A DNA stretch of 64,000 bases from an uncultured Lachnospiraceae bacterium. GTDB taxonomy: Bacteria > Bacillota > Clostridia > Lachnospirales > Lachnospiraceae. The stretch spans positions 52,703 through 116,702 of the forward strand of contig CAJUDY010000008.1 in NCBI GenBank assembly GCA_910584945.1, in the 5' to 3' direction. The position numbers were made by a program, and so were the translations under genes. Under the pieces are notes generated by a model. That model saw only the letters and a program-made list of their open reading frames with translations. It was not told the DNA's origin and did no database searches. How positions within the stretch are numbered: the stretch's first letter is position 1; every line of letters begins with the position of its first letter. Positions 41,640 to 50,736 of the stretch are shown piece by piece.

Positions 41640-42827
41640 TCATCTGACGAAGTCAAATAAAGAAGACTGCATCAGATTGGAACCTACTTGAAGAGCTGCA
41701 TTGAATGCATACTGGTAATTGAACATCTCATAAATTGACTCATAAGGATCAGCTCCAACAATATCCTTATACTGAACCTTCAGGGAATCGGTTAGAGTAT
41801 TCAGACGGTCTTCTGTATTATCCAGGGCATTGTATTTGTTGCCGAGATCAGAGTATACGGTACTGACCACATGCTCCGCTTCGGTCATATCTGTAATCAG
41901 ACGTTCCAGCTGATCGTCCAAAGCATCCGGATCTCCGGAGTCGAAATATTCTTCGAGAGCAGTGATGGCCTGTGCAACCGTTCCGAGAGGACCATCGGTG
42001 AGCTGTTTCATGATCTCTGCTTCCGGTGTTGCATACCCCGGAGTAAGAGGATCGGTAAGATTAGTTACAAGATTGCCTGACGCGTCATAATAACGGGATT
42101 TTACCATGTCGGAATTCAGACCAGTCAGGAGATTCATGCCGCCGGTATACGTATCTAAAAGAGTATCTCTGCTGCGAATATCCCCGTAACCAAGATCCAT
42201 ATAGCCCTGTTCTGCCATAGCCTGCACCAATTTTTCGGTTTGCGTAGGGTCATCTAATTGAAAAAGATAACGATTTGGATCTGCCGGATCTTTTCCCAAC
42301 GTCATTTTAAAATCCGTCGCAGTCGATTCGCCCGGGAATTTATGGCTGAAGGTCAGGCTTATCTTTGCGGGATCAGATGTATCCAGAGAGAAAGGCGGAG
42401 TAGAAGAATCATTGCCACCAAAGACGTAATAATCCTGATACTGGGTACGCAGGTCATTGACCATGGATTGAGCTTTCTGAATCAGATCCGACTGCAACGT
42501 ATCTCTGGCAGTGACATCCGATGTCGCTGTCCTGGCCTTCAGAACCACTTCATTTTTTGCCTTGCTTAAGAGCTGCTGGATATCATAGGCGCCCTTTTCC
42601 TGCTGCTCCAGACGCGACTTGACGTCTGTCAGAAGCGTTACCTTGCCCAGCGCTTCCAGGTATTGATTGTCGATCTCTTTTCCTCTGTAATAGGAGAGGG
42701 GACTCTCCGCAGCAGTTTCAAACTGTCTGCCGCTGGAGATCTTGTTCATGCTCTTATTCAGATTCGCATGTACAGAATTGATGGAACTGGTATAATTCCG
42801 GTAGGTGGATGTATTTGTCACACGCAT
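41640..42827 (-). CDS. flgL: Flagellar hook-filament junction protein FlgL
   Basis: A 395-residue flagellin-like protein (HAP3). N-terminus: VTNTSTYRNYTSSINSVHAN, then MNKISSGRQFETAAESPLSY (the D0/D1 signature). C-terminus: DLGNKYNALDNTEDRLNTLT and ALQVGSNLMQSSLFDFV. The middle has YYVFGGNDSSTPPF, typical of FlgL. It lies 74 bases after flgK. Placed between the hook and filament together with FlgK. Confidence 0.95.
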   Translation of the reverse strand: MRVTNTSTYRNYTSSINSVHANLNKSMNKISSGRQFETAAESPLSYYRGKEIDNQYLEALGKVTLLTDVKSRLEQQEKGAYDIQQLLSKAKNEVVLKARTATSDVTARDTLQSDLIQKAQSMVNDLRTQYQDYYVFGGNDSSTPPFSLDTSDPAKISLTFSHKFPGESTATDFKMTLGKDPADPNRYLFQLDDPTQTEKLVQAMAEQGYMDLGYGDIRSRDTLLDTYTGGMNLLTGLNSDMVKSRYYDASGNLVTNLTDPLTPGYATPEAEIMKQLTDGPLGTVAQAITALEEYFDSGDPDALDDQLERLITDMTEAEHVVSTVYSDLGNKYNALDNTEDRLNTLTDSLKVQYKDIVGADPYESIYEMFNYQYAFNAALQVGSNLMQSSLFDFVR

Positions 42828-42901
42828 AATTAGTTACCTCCATTGTTGATATCATAGGGATGCGGACAGTTCACTCACCTACTGCCCGCAGAATCATTAT
42901 T

Positions 42902-44701
42902 TTAACGGCCTACAACACCGGTACTGTTGATCAGCGTATCCAGAGTCTGATCCAGAGCAGTCATCAGACGGGATGCAGCGTTGTAAGCGGACGCAAACTG
43001 CATCATGTTGGACGCCTCTTCATCCAGGCTGACTCCGGATACCTCGTCGCGGCTGTTCTGAATGCCGTTTAATACAGTCACGTTGGTCTTCATGGTGATG
43101 GCGTTGTGATAGGAGTCATTGGCAAGAACCGTGGATGTATGGTTCATAAAGTCAGCAAAGGAGTTATCTCTTAAGTTATAGTCAGTAACGACACCTTTAA
43201 GGATTTTGTCGAGATTATTGCTGACATTACCGGTTCCATAAGTTACCCCCATTGCCTCCAGCATATTCAGAATAGTATCATTCGGGTTGTGTGTTCCATT
43301 GGCGGCACTTCCTGCGGTGCTGACATGGACATTTCCGTTGACCCACTCAGAATTGATGGAGATGTTGGCGGCAGTGATACCAGTTGGATTTTTAGAATCT
43401 TTATTATAAAATAAATACTGTTTATCTTTATCGGCAGCGTTAATTGTAGTATCATTTTGTGCACCATCAATATTAATGGCATTCATGACTTCGGCGAATA
43501 CTCTTGCCAGCTGGTCTAACTCGCCTCTGTAATATTCATATCCACGCTTACCATCGCTCGTTGTCCCGTCTTTCCAGAGCATATCCAAAGTAGCCTGGAT
43601 AGAACCGGAATCTTCCGGAAATTGATTCAGGATATTACCACTTGTATCTTTTCCGAAAATAAGAGGATTATTTGTATTACCTGCAACTAAATTTGCTTTG
43701 CTTCCATGAAAAGTAATTTCTGCAGCTGTCGGATCGGCTAAACTCCCTCCGGTAAGTTCCAGATGACCATAGTTATCCGATCCGCTACCTTCCGTTCCCT
43801 CTATAAGAGTCAGACGTTTAGTAGCACCAGTCGAATCTGTATACAACATCTCCACCCGCAGGTCATCCGGCCATTCCTTTTTGAACATGGGGTTGCCGTT
43901 GTTGTCCAGATGATAGACCTCTCCCAAGGCATCTGGACTCGTGGTGCTGCTGTTGGCATCAATTCCATCATGTGCCTGATCTTTATAATAGGTAACTTCA
44001 ATGGGAATATAGCTGGCAAGTTCATCCAGCAGTACATTCCGTTCATCCATCAATTCCAGGCTCTGCTGGCCCAGAATCTGGTTCTGCTTGATCTGACGGT
44101 TCAGGTTGCCGATCTGCATCAGGATATCATTGACATTCTGAATCGCACCGTTTTCTGAAGTGTTTGTGCCGTCTAATCTCATAAATTCCTGCTGTTCGGC
44201 CTCGGTGATCTTGGTATCGGCACTGTTCAGCATATTGGTCAGCGCTTTCATCTTGGCGCGCAGTTCTGACTCGTAGATGGCGTCATTGACCTTGGGGCCA
44301 TCCTGCATATCCACCAGGGCAGCCATAATGTCATCAAAAGCAGAACGGATGCCGTCGATCTGGCTCTCGTCAAAGACTTTCGACAGACTGTCCAGGGAAG
44401 TCTGCAGGGAATCCGTATATCCGGCTTTGTACATCTGGCTTCTGTACTGGGCGTCCAGATAGGGATCGCGGATCTGTGTCACTTTGTCCATATGTACGCC
44501 AAAGCCCACGATAACCTCAGAGCCGTTCATATAATTGGATACAGGAGTCCGGTAATTGAGACTGGATGTCTGCAACTGCTGTCTGGTGTACCCGACGGTG
44601 TTCATATTCGAAAGATTGTGCCCGATGATGTCCAGGCGCTTCTGGTTGGCCTGCAGGGCAGACAATGCGGTTGAAAAACCGGCAAATGATGCTCGTACCA
44701 T
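42902..44701 (-). CDS. flgK: Flagellar hook-associated protein FlgK
   Basis: A 599-residue HAP1. N-terminus: FAGFSTALSALQANQKRLDI, IGHNLSNMNTVGYTRQQ, the rod/hook/HAP signature. C-terminus: SGVSLDEEASNMMQFASAYN, then AASRLMTALDQTLDTLI. The middle LQTSLDSLSKVFDESQIDGI is also typical. Normal size for Firmicutes. Third gene of the flgM operon. Confidence 0.96.
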   Translation of the reverse strand: MVRASFAGFSTALSALQANQKRLDIIGHNLSNMNTVGYTRQQLQTSSLNYRTPVSNYMNGSEVIVGFGVHMDKVTQIRDPYLDAQYRSQMYKAGYTDSLQTSLDSLSKVFDESQIDGIRSAFDDIMAALVDMQDGPKVNDAIYESELRAKMKALTNMLNSADTKITEAEQQEFMRLDGTNTSENGAIQNVNDILMQIGNLNRQIKQNQILGQQSLELMDERNVLLDELASYIPIEVTYYKDQAHDGIDANSSTTSPDALGEVYHLDNNGNPMFKKEWPDDLRVEMLYTDSTGATKRLTLIEGTEGSGSDNYGHLELTGGSLADPTAAEITFHGSKANLVAGNTNNPLIFGKDTSGNILNQFPEDSGSIQATLDMLWKDGTTSDGKRGYEYYRGELDQLARVFAEVMNAINIDGAQNDTTINAADKDKQYLFYNKDSKNPTGITAANISINSEWVNGNVHVSTAGSAANGTHNPNDTILNMLEAMGVTYGTGNVSNNLDKILKGVVTDYNLRDNSFADFMNHTSTVLANDSYHNAITMKTNVTVLNGIQNSRDEVSGVSLDEEASNMMQFASAYNAASRLMTALDQTLDTLINSTGVVGR

Positions 44702-44767
44702 AATGTATATTCCTCCAAAATTTTCAAAAAAACAAAATGATTGATGCCGTCTGAGCCGAAGAAGAGA

Positions 44768-45247
44768 TCAGACGTATTTATTATGAATCCGCGCATGAGA
44801 CGCAGCAGCCGGGCGTGCGGTTCCTTCGTTGTTATAAGAACTGCCCTGCTGCCGCGCAGCGAGAATGTCAAGTTCATGGAGCCTTACTCCGATAATCTGC
44901 TCCGAGGCATTCCGGGCATGCCGCAACCTTTTTAACTGCTGCTCCAGATTCTCAAAGAGCGGAGCCAGAGATTCCTGCTGCTCGGGATCGGCCTGTTCCA
45001 GAATCTGCTTTAAGGTCAGATCCTCCCAGCCCAGAGCCTTCTGGTAATTCGTGCGGTGCTGTTCCAGCCCCCGAAGCTTCAGAAGAAGCGCCTGTTCTTC
45101 CTGGATACATCCGTCCAGCAGTTCGTGACGGCGCTCTGACGCGGCAGCGGCCTTGGTCTCTTCCACGCGGGAGATGGACGCGGCTACATTGGTCAGGTCA
45201 CGAATAACGATGCAGTACTTGTTCAATGGATCTGTTGTCTGATTCAT
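44768..45247 (-). CDS. flgN: FlgN-like export chaperone
   Basis: A 159-residue, highly helical protein between flgM and flgK, where FlgN (YvyG) is expected. Features are heptad-rich segments (QEEQALLLKLRGLEQHRTNY, then ENLEQQLKRLRHARNASEQI), with a Leu-rich C-terminal part that would bind FlgK and FlgL. Sequence identity within FlgN is low; position is the main support. Confidence 0.82.
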   Translation of the reverse strand: MNQTTDPLNKYCIVIRDLTNVAASISRVEETKAAAASERRHELLDGCIQEEQALLLKLRGLEQHRTNYQKALGWEDLTLKQILEQADPEQQESLAPLFENLEQQLKRLRHARNASEQIIGVRLHELDILAARQQGSSYNNEGTARPAAASHARIHNKYV

Positions 45248-45286
45248 AGATGATCGGTGGACTCCCTTCTATTCACAATTACCAGG

Positions 45287-45580
45287 TCAGTTCAGCCCCA
45301 GCAGGCGGCCGGCGATCTGGTCTGCGTCCGGTCGGTAAGTGCCGGCGGATACCTGTCTGCCAAGCTCCTGTACACGTTCCGGACTTGCGCTTCCATTCAA
45401 AGAAGAGGCGGCCCGGCGGGACAGAATCTGTGCAAAACTCTCTTCCGGGCTGACCTGCGGTCCATGAATGGTAACCGTATCATAATTCCCTCTGTTCTTG
45501 CCGGTCTGCGGCTTGCGTACAGCCGGAGAAGAAACCGGTGTGCGGTATGAGGGACCCATGGTCTGAAATTTAATGTTCAT
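45287..45580 (-). CDS. flgM: Anti-sigma factor FlgM
   Basis: A 97-residue protein with the FlgM layout: an unstructured N-terminus (MNIKFQTMGPSYRTPV) and a C-terminal helix pair that binds the flagellar sigma factor (PERVQELGRQVSAGTYRPDA, then DQIAGRLLG). AAAGGAGG directly before the ATG at 45580 sets the start. It is the first gene of the minus-strand operon and is itself preceded by a sigma-D-like promoter, giving the usual feedback in which its export frees the sigma factor. Confidence 0.9.
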   Translation of the reverse strand: MNIKFQTMGPSYRTPVSSPAVRKPQTGKNRGNYDTVTIHGPQVSPEESFAQILSRRAASSLNGSASPERVQELGRQVSAGTYRPDADQIAGRLLGLN

Positions 45581-45648
45581 AAAAAGCCTCCTTTCAAAAG
45601 ATACCGGCAGAAAAACTGCCATCAGGCTTATCTGTAATTCTAGTTATA

Positions 45649-45675
45649 TTATCGGCATTTTTTGCGTGAGAATAA
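45649..45675 (-). promoter_or_regulatory. Sigma-D-like promoter of flgM operon
   Basis: On the minus strand, GCCGATAA (45656-45649) with TTAT (45675-45672) and exactly 15 bases between. Back to back with the promoter of the divergent operon. Confidence 0.75.
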
Positions 45676-45820
45676 GCCGTCAAAGACTATTTTTACACAT
45701 TTTCTGAGAAATAACAGCGATTTCCGGAGAAAAATAAAGATTTTTTACTTGCCCCAAAAGCGCCTTGGGAGTATAATGTTTTACAATAGTAGTTTTATAA
45801 ACACAGAAAGTTTCTGTCGT

Positions 45821-45847
45821 TTATAGAATCGTGAAATATGCCGATAT
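45821..45847 (+). promoter_or_regulatory. Sigma-D-like promoter of the FliK-like operon
   Basis: TTAT (45821-45824), 15 bases, GCCGATAT (45840-45847), about 100 bases before the ATG. The gap 45581-45950 holds only these two divergent promoters and AT-rich leaders. Confidence 0.75.
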
Positions 45848-45950
45848 ACATAAAGTGAGTGAGCGTATTTTTTTAGGAGAGTTCTGTTGTGCCGAAAGAT
45901 GCATGACAGGATTTTTTACAGAATATAAATAGACAGAAGCTGGAGGATAT

Positions 45951-47396
45951 ATGGCGAACATATTACAGGTGACAAATCCGAATATCAATACGGATAACCG
46001 GAACATGCCTAATCCCATGGACCCGAAGTACAACGGGGACAACGCTGCGGTTCGTAATCAGACGGACCCGACCCGGGTCGTCCGTGCGGATGGCCGGGAA
46101 GGAGATCAGACCGGAAATACAGCCCAGAACGACGTGTTCAGCGTCATCAATTATGAGAGTAACTATGGTGCTTTTATCAAAGGGCTTGGAGAGAGCCAGG
46201 ATCTGGCAGGGGCATTGGAGCGCCTGCTTTTTGCGGATCTTTCCATCCTGCAGGAGTCGGGGAATACAGAGATCAGCGGGCTGGTGGATCAGTTCCTGAT
46301 GTCTCTTCGGATGGATTCGCCGCAGGAACTGTTTGAATTTCTTCAGGGTCAGCAGGAACTGCAGGCCCGGTTTTCCGGAGATTTTTTCAACCGGCTGCGC
46401 GCGTTGCTGGCGCAGAACCCCTCGGACAGTTTTAAAGCGGCGGCTTTGGCATTTTTAAAAGGATACAATAATTATGCGTCCGGTACCCATCTTCTGCAGC
46501 AGATGCGGTCTCTGACCGGAGATATCGAACAGCTGATGCTGCGGTCTTTCCGGGAGCAGTTCCGGGGACTGGCCCAGATGATGGACTGGGATGCCCAAAA
46601 CGGCGACACAGGGGCCAACACCGATGTGCTGAACGGAAAGCTGATTCCTTTTTTGTCGGAATATATTTCCAAGACACATGATTACGGGGCAGTCCGGGAT
46701 GCGACCATGCTTCTGATCTTCAATGCCGTCCGCTATCAGAACGGAGAGGGAGAGAAGCTGAATCAGCTTCTGGACCGCATGATGGAGGACCGGGATTTTG
46801 CGAAGCTGTTCGGCGGGGACACTCAGGCAAGTATTGAGAAGCTTCTGAGCGCAGGGGCCAATGAAGCGGCGGCTCAAAAGCCGATGATGGCAGATTTTGC
46901 CGACAGCCTTGCGAAGCTGCTTCTGCGGGGCGCCAACGGCCAGGCGGGACTTGAGAATGTGCAGCAGTTTTACACGATTATGAACGGGATGCTGATGAAT
47001 GAGAGCGTCTATATGCCCCTTCTGCATTTCTTGATTCCTTTTCAGTTTGAGGGGAACAACGTGGTGTCTGAGATGTGGGTAGACCCGGATGCCAAAAAGG
47101 ACAGTGAAGAAGAGGGCAGAAAGATCAAGCTCTTTTTGAAGTTTGATATTCAGAGCCTTGGGAAGTTTGAGCTGGTTCTGACTTTGCAGGACCGGGAGTC
47201 CAAGATGCAGCTTTTGGTGCCCACGCACCTGGCAAAGCAGGATAAGAAGATCCAGACGGACGTGGCGGACATTCTGAAAAAGAACGGAATCCGGCTGGAG
47301 CAGATCTCCATCCGGGGACGGGTCCGGGATCGGAAAGTGACGGAGGTATTTCCGGAAATACGGGAGAAGGAGACGACGATCAATGTCAGAATTTGA
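45951..47396 (+). CDS. FliK-like/YlqG-like flagellar protein
   Basis: A 481-residue protein. The N-terminus is hydrophilic and disordered (about 1-60). The middle is helical. The C-terminus (about 370-481) reads like the FliK C-terminal domain (KLFLKFDIQSLGKFELVLTL, then MQLLVPTHLAKQDKKIQTDV and GIRLEQISIRGRV). It overlaps an FlhB-C-like gene by 14 bases, the same arrangement as ylqG-ylqH in Bacillus. It may work with that switch protein in substrate choice by the flagellar export gate. The main fliK and flhB are elsewhere. Confidence 0.75.
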   Translation: MANILQVTNPNINTDNRNMPNPMDPKYNGDNAAVRNQTDPTRVVRADGREGDQTGNTAQNDVFSVINYESNYGAFIKGLGESQDLAGALERLLFADLSILQESGNTEISGLVDQFLMSLRMDSPQELFEFLQGQQELQARFSGDFFNRLRALLAQNPSDSFKAAALAFLKGYNNYASGTHLLQQMRSLTGDIEQLMLRSFREQFRGLAQMMDWDAQNGDTGANTDVLNGKLIPFLSEYISKTHDYGAVRDATMLLIFNAVRYQNGEGEKLNQLLDRMMEDRDFAKLFGGDTQASIEKLLSAGANEAAAQKPMMADFADSLAKLLLRGANGQAGLENVQQFYTIMNGMLMNESVYMPLLHFLIPFQFEGNNVVSEMWVDPDAKKDSEEEGRKIKLFLKFDIQSLGKFELVLTLQDRESKMQLLVPTHLAKQDKKIQTDVADILKKNGIRLEQISIRGRVRDRKVTEVFPEIREKETTINVRI

Positions 47397-47751
47397 TGAG
47401 TTAATGAAGCAGAAAGCCGTTGCCCTGAAGTACAACCCGGAGAAAAACGGTGCTCCCGTCATCGTGGCTTCCGGCATGGGTTATCTGGCGGAGCGGATCA
47501 CGGAGACGGCCATGGAGGCGGGCGTTCCGGTATATGAGGATGATTCTCTGGCGACTCTTCTGACGCAGCTGCAGCTGGGGGCGGAGATTCCGGCGGAACT
47601 TTATCAGGCGATTGTGGATATTTATATCTATTTTCTGGGATATGTGCCGGATCAGGAGCCGGCGGAGGCTTTGGAAGCCGCAGAGGGAGAACCGCCCTTG
47701 GAACCGGAAGCACTCGCGGAAGAGGTGCATGATCCGGGGCAGAATGGATAG
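47383..47751 (+). CDS. FlhB C-terminal-domain homologue (FlhX/YlqH-like)
   Basis: A 122-residue protein corresponding to the cytoplasmic C-terminal part of FlhB/EscU without the membrane part: KAVALKYNPEKNGAPVIVAS, then GYLAERITETAMEAGVPVYE and an IPAELYQAIVDIYIYFLGYV tail. The autocleavage motif NPTH of true FlhB is NPEK here, so it should not self-cleave. Such orphan domains can replace cleaved FlhB-C in some bacteria. It overlaps the FliK-like gene. Confidence 0.88.
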   Translation: MSEFDELMKQKAVALKYNPEKNGAPVIVASGMGYLAERITETAMEAGVPVYEDDSLATLLTQLQLGAEIPAELYQAIVDIYIYFLGYVPDQEPAEALEAAEGEPPLEPEALAEEVHDPGQNG

Positions 47752-47778
47752 TGAGAGGAAAAGGAGCAGATTAGAGCG

Positions 47779-48756
47779 ATGATATATGGAACAGATGCAG
47801 TCGGACTTTACAGTCTGACCGAGCAGGAGCAGATCAAACAGAAACAGACAGAGAGAGAGACGCCGGGAAGCAGTTTTCGGGAAGCGTTTTCAGGGGCACA
47901 GCAGAGTGTGACAGAGAGTATGGATGATATCTTCGAGGAAGCGGCTTCGGTCTACGGCATATCGGTGGATCTTCTGAAAGCGGTGGCGAAGGCAGAGTCG
48001 AATTTTAATCCCAATGCAGTCTCCCATGCGGGCGCCATCGGCGTGATGCAGCTGATGCCGGGAACAGCCAGTTCCCTGGGAGTTACCGATCCTTATGATG
48101 CGAGACAGAACATCATGGGCGGCGCCAAATACCTGAAAAGCAATCTGGAGCGGTATGGCGGCGACGTGAGTCTGGCCCTGGCCGCCTACAATGCGGGTCC
48201 GGGAAGTGTGGACAAATACGGTGGGATTCCGCCCTATGCGGAGACGCAGAATTATGTCCGCAAGGTGGGCGCTTATCTGAATGATCCGCCTCTTCTGGCC
48301 AATACGATGGTCAGCAGTACCTATGGGAATCAGAATGCTTCTGCACTTGGAAGCTTGTATGGAAGTTCTGCGCTGACCGGCCTTGGGAGCCTGTACGGAA
48401 GTTCTGCGCTGACCGGAACCGGAAGCCTGTATGGCAGTTCTTATGGTTCTTCGGCGTCGGTTGGAGGGTTGTACGGTTCTTCTTCCGCAGATAATCTGTA
48501 TGGGACGTCGGCGCTTGCAGGTCTTGCAGGGGGATATGGTTCCTCAGCACTGACCGGAACAGGAAGTCTGTACGGACTCTCTTCCATCTATGGTTCTTCG
48601 GGCAATCTGCTGGGGATGCTTCTTGGAACGGCGTCTCAGGACAATGAGGATGATTCGATCTCCATCAGCAAGGACAGCTTTTATAATCTGGTGGAACTGC
48701 TTCGGCTTCAGATGACGATGAATGCAAGCAGTCAGGTGGGAAGCATTACGATATAG
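47779..48756 (+). CDS. Lytic transglycosylase with Gly-Ser-Tyr repeat tail
   Basis: A 325-residue protein. Residues about 50-165 form an SLT (soluble lytic transglycosylase) domain: the catalytic Glu in AVAKAESNFNPNAVSHAGAI, then GVMQLMPGTASSLGV, NIMGGAKYLKSNLERYGGD and LALAAYNAGPGSVDKYGG. The tail (about 180-285) consists of repeats of GSLYGSSALTG and variants. No classical signal peptide is seen, so it could be exported by the flagellar apparatus and cut the wall for the growing rod. It is in the FliK-like operon. The repeats are homologous at DNA level (48345-48585) and could change in number. Confidence 0.88.
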   Translation: MIYGTDAVGLYSLTEQEQIKQKQTERETPGSSFREAFSGAQQSVTESMDDIFEEAASVYGISVDLLKAVAKAESNFNPNAVSHAGAIGVMQLMPGTASSLGVTDPYDARQNIMGGAKYLKSNLERYGGDVSLALAAYNAGPGSVDKYGGIPPYAETQNYVRKVGAYLNDPPLLANTMVSSTYGNQNASALGSLYGSSALTGLGSLYGSSALTGTGSLYGSSYGSSASVGGLYGSSSADNLYGTSALAGLAGGYGSSALTGTGSLYGLSSIYGSSGNLLGMLLGTASQDNEDDSISISKDSFYNLVELLRLQMTMNASSQVGSITI

Positions 48757-48832
48757 AAGACAGGCGCTGCGGCAGATGCGATCAGGCAGATTACCGCGGC
48801 GTTTTCATTATACGATAAGGAGGGTACATAAC

Positions 48833-49483
48833 ATGAGATTGAAGGATTGCGAGAGCTGCCTGGTCTATGGTTCGGACCGGAAGCCTTTGTCCCGGGCAAG
48901 AGTCGTGGAGCTCAAAGAAAATGTGCTTCAACTTTATTTTCGGATTTCCAAGCTGAAGGCTGTCCGGCTGAAGACGATTGTGGACTTTTATGACGGCCAG
49001 CAGGGACTGATCCGGACGCTGTGCGATATGACGTTGAAGAAGAACCCGAAGGTCTATGAGACCGGAGAACCATGGATGGCAGACTGTACTCTTGTGAAAG
49101 TGTATGAGTCCTTCCAGAGACAGAAGGATATACGGGTGAAAGTGCAGCTCTCAACGGAATTTCTGCTGTCAGACGGGAAATATTTTTCCGGCACGATCCG
49201 GAATATCAGCGCGGGCGGACTGTATATGGTCACGGATCAGAAGATGAACAGCGGCCATGTCTTTTCTTTTTCCCATGCATTTAGAGAGGAGCCTTTCCGG
49301 GTGTCGGCAAAAGTTCTCCGGGTGCAGGAACTGGTGGGAGGAGGCTTCGGCTACGGCTGTAAATTCGAAGAGCTGTCTCCGGGGGAAGAGGCAGATATCC
49401 GGAATTTTGTCTATCAGAAGCAGATCCGGAGACAGTTGGAGAAGCAGAAGAAACAGGAATTGCCCGGAGAAGATCTGCTATGA
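48833..49483 (+). CDS. PilZ-domain protein, YcgR/YpfA-like
   Basis: A 216-residue protein with a YcgR-N-like first half and a PilZ domain from about 95 (RQKDIRVKVQLSTEFLLSDG, then IRNISAGGLYMVTDQK). PilZ proteins bind cyclic di-GMP and YcgR slows the flagellar motor. The NxSxxG motif is kept, but the first Arg of RxxxR appears to be Gln (QKDIR), so binding may be weak. AAGGAGGG precedes the ATG at 48833. It shares ATGA with the GT2 gene that follows. Confidence 0.8.
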   Translation: MRLKDCESCLVYGSDRKPLSRARVVELKENVLQLYFRISKLKAVRLKTIVDFYDGQQGLIRTLCDMTLKKNPKVYETGEPWMADCTLVKVYESFQRQKDIRVKVQLSTEFLLSDGKYFSGTIRNISAGGLYMVTDQKMNSGHVFSFSHAFREEPFRVSAKVLRVQELVGGGFGYGCKFEELSPGEEADIRNFVYQKQIRRQLEKQKKQELPGEDLL

Positions 49484-50553
49484 AAATCAATCTTGTAATG
49501 ATTGTAAAAAATGAGGCCCGTTCTCTGGAAAAATGTCTGCGGGCGGCAAAGCCGCTGGTGGACCGGATGATTGTCGTGGATACCGGATCAGAGGACGAGA
49601 CAGCAGAGATTGCTCGTAAGATGGGGGCGGAAGTGTTCTCCTTCTCCTGGGTGAATGACTTTTCCGCAGCCCGGAACTATGCGCTGGAACAGTCGGACGG
49701 CGACTGGAACCTGATGCTGGATGCAGATGAATATGTCAGGCCATGCAGCCGCAAAAAGCTGGAACAGAGCCTTCTGAGCCATGATGGAAGGTGGTTGGGG
49801 GGGATACTCAGGTATGACTCTTATCCGGATGGGGAGGGAATCAGTGTCAGCAGTTCCGTTCTTCCAAGGCTGCTGCCGGGAGATGTCCGCTATACCGGGA
49901 GAATCCATGAGCAGCCCGGGGGAGACTATCCCTGTTATGTCCTCCCTTTGGAAGCGGACCATGACGGATATCTGTATACGGATAAGGGAGAGCGGAATCT
50001 TGCCTATCTGGTCCGGGAGACAGAAGAATATCCGGAAGATGGATATTATCAGTTTCAGCTGGCCTCGACGCTTCGGAATCTGAAGAGGCTGGAGGAGAGT
50101 CTGGGGTATTTCCGCCGGTTTTACCGTCTGTCGAAGAAGACGGATTCTTATCGGCCTGGAGGTGTGGTGCTGTATCTGTACACGCTTCTGGATCTGGGGA
50201 CGATGGAGTGCCTGGAGGAAGCAGGGCAGGTTGTGGAGCAGGAAGAGGCGAAGCTTGGGAACTGGTCCGATTTCTGCTTTGTGTGCGGACTTTTTTATAT
50301 GAAGCGGGTGCTGTCGGATGTGGCGCAGTATATCGATCTGCTTCCGCGGATCGAAGAAAGTTACCGGCGGTGTCTTGCGCTTGGGGAGCGGCCGGAGCTT
50401 GGCGGCGTCGTGGGGACCGGATCTTTTAAGGCGGCGTATAATCTGGGTGCCTGGTATGAGGTGTCCGGACAAAAGGAGCTGGCAGTGAAGTATTATCGGA
50501 TGGCGGCAGAAGAAGGGTATGAGCCGGCAGGCCGAAGGCTGGAAGCGATATAG
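49480..50553 (+). CDS. GT2 glycosyltransferase with TPR-like C-terminus (copy 6)
   Basis: A 357-residue relative of the flagellin-linked glycosyltransferases but shorter and more diverged: NLVMIVKNEARSLEKCLRAA, VVDTGSEDET and MLDADEYVR. The last 150 residues form TPR- or SEL1-like repeats (AAYNLGAWYEVSGQKELAVK, YYRMAAEEGYEPA). It overlaps the PilZ gene by four bases, so it lies within the sigma-D-driven flagellar operon. This is the best evidence that the family works on flagellar proteins. Confidence 0.87.
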   Translation: MKINLVMIVKNEARSLEKCLRAAKPLVDRMIVVDTGSEDETAEIARKMGAEVFSFSWVNDFSAARNYALEQSDGDWNLMLDADEYVRPCSRKKLEQSLLSHDGRWLGGILRYDSYPDGEGISVSSSVLPRLLPGDVRYTGRIHEQPGGDYPCYVLPLEADHDGYLYTDKGERNLAYLVRETEEYPEDGYYQFQLASTLRNLKRLEESLGYFRRFYRLSKKTDSYRPGGVVLYLYTLLDLGTMECLEEAGQVVEQEEAKLGNWSDFCFVCGLFYMKRVLSDVAQYIDLLPRIEESYRRCLALGERPELGGVVGTGSFKAAYNLGAWYEVSGQKELAVKYYRMAAEEGYEPAGRRLEAI

Positions 50554-50577
50554 GTGTGGGGAATTTTGCCAGCGGGC

Positions 50578-50604
50578 TTATATTTGGCAGAAAGGCGACG
50601 ATAT
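50578..50604 (+). promoter_or_regulatory. Sigma-D-like promoter of the FliD-like gene
   Basis: TTAT (50578-50581), 15 bases, GACGATAT (50597-50604), followed by a leader of about 125 bases before the ATG. Confidence 0.65.
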
Positions 50605-50736
50605 ATAAGAACAGCAGGGTCTATTGATTACTTTTTATACAGGTTGCATAAGGAGCGATCCTTTTACAACAAAGACAGAATGTTTTATCCATTTTGTCAA
50701 AAGAGGTAGAATGCTACCAGAAAGGAGAAAAACAAT

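Noticed and set aside
46455..47477. 340-codon minus-strand ORF opposite the FliK-like gene
   Set aside because: Overlaps two flagellar genes with clear C-terminal motifs; no site for initiation.
48345..48590. Repeats as a CRISPR array
   Set aside because: They are in-frame coding repeats of GSLYGSSALTG type without unique spacers.
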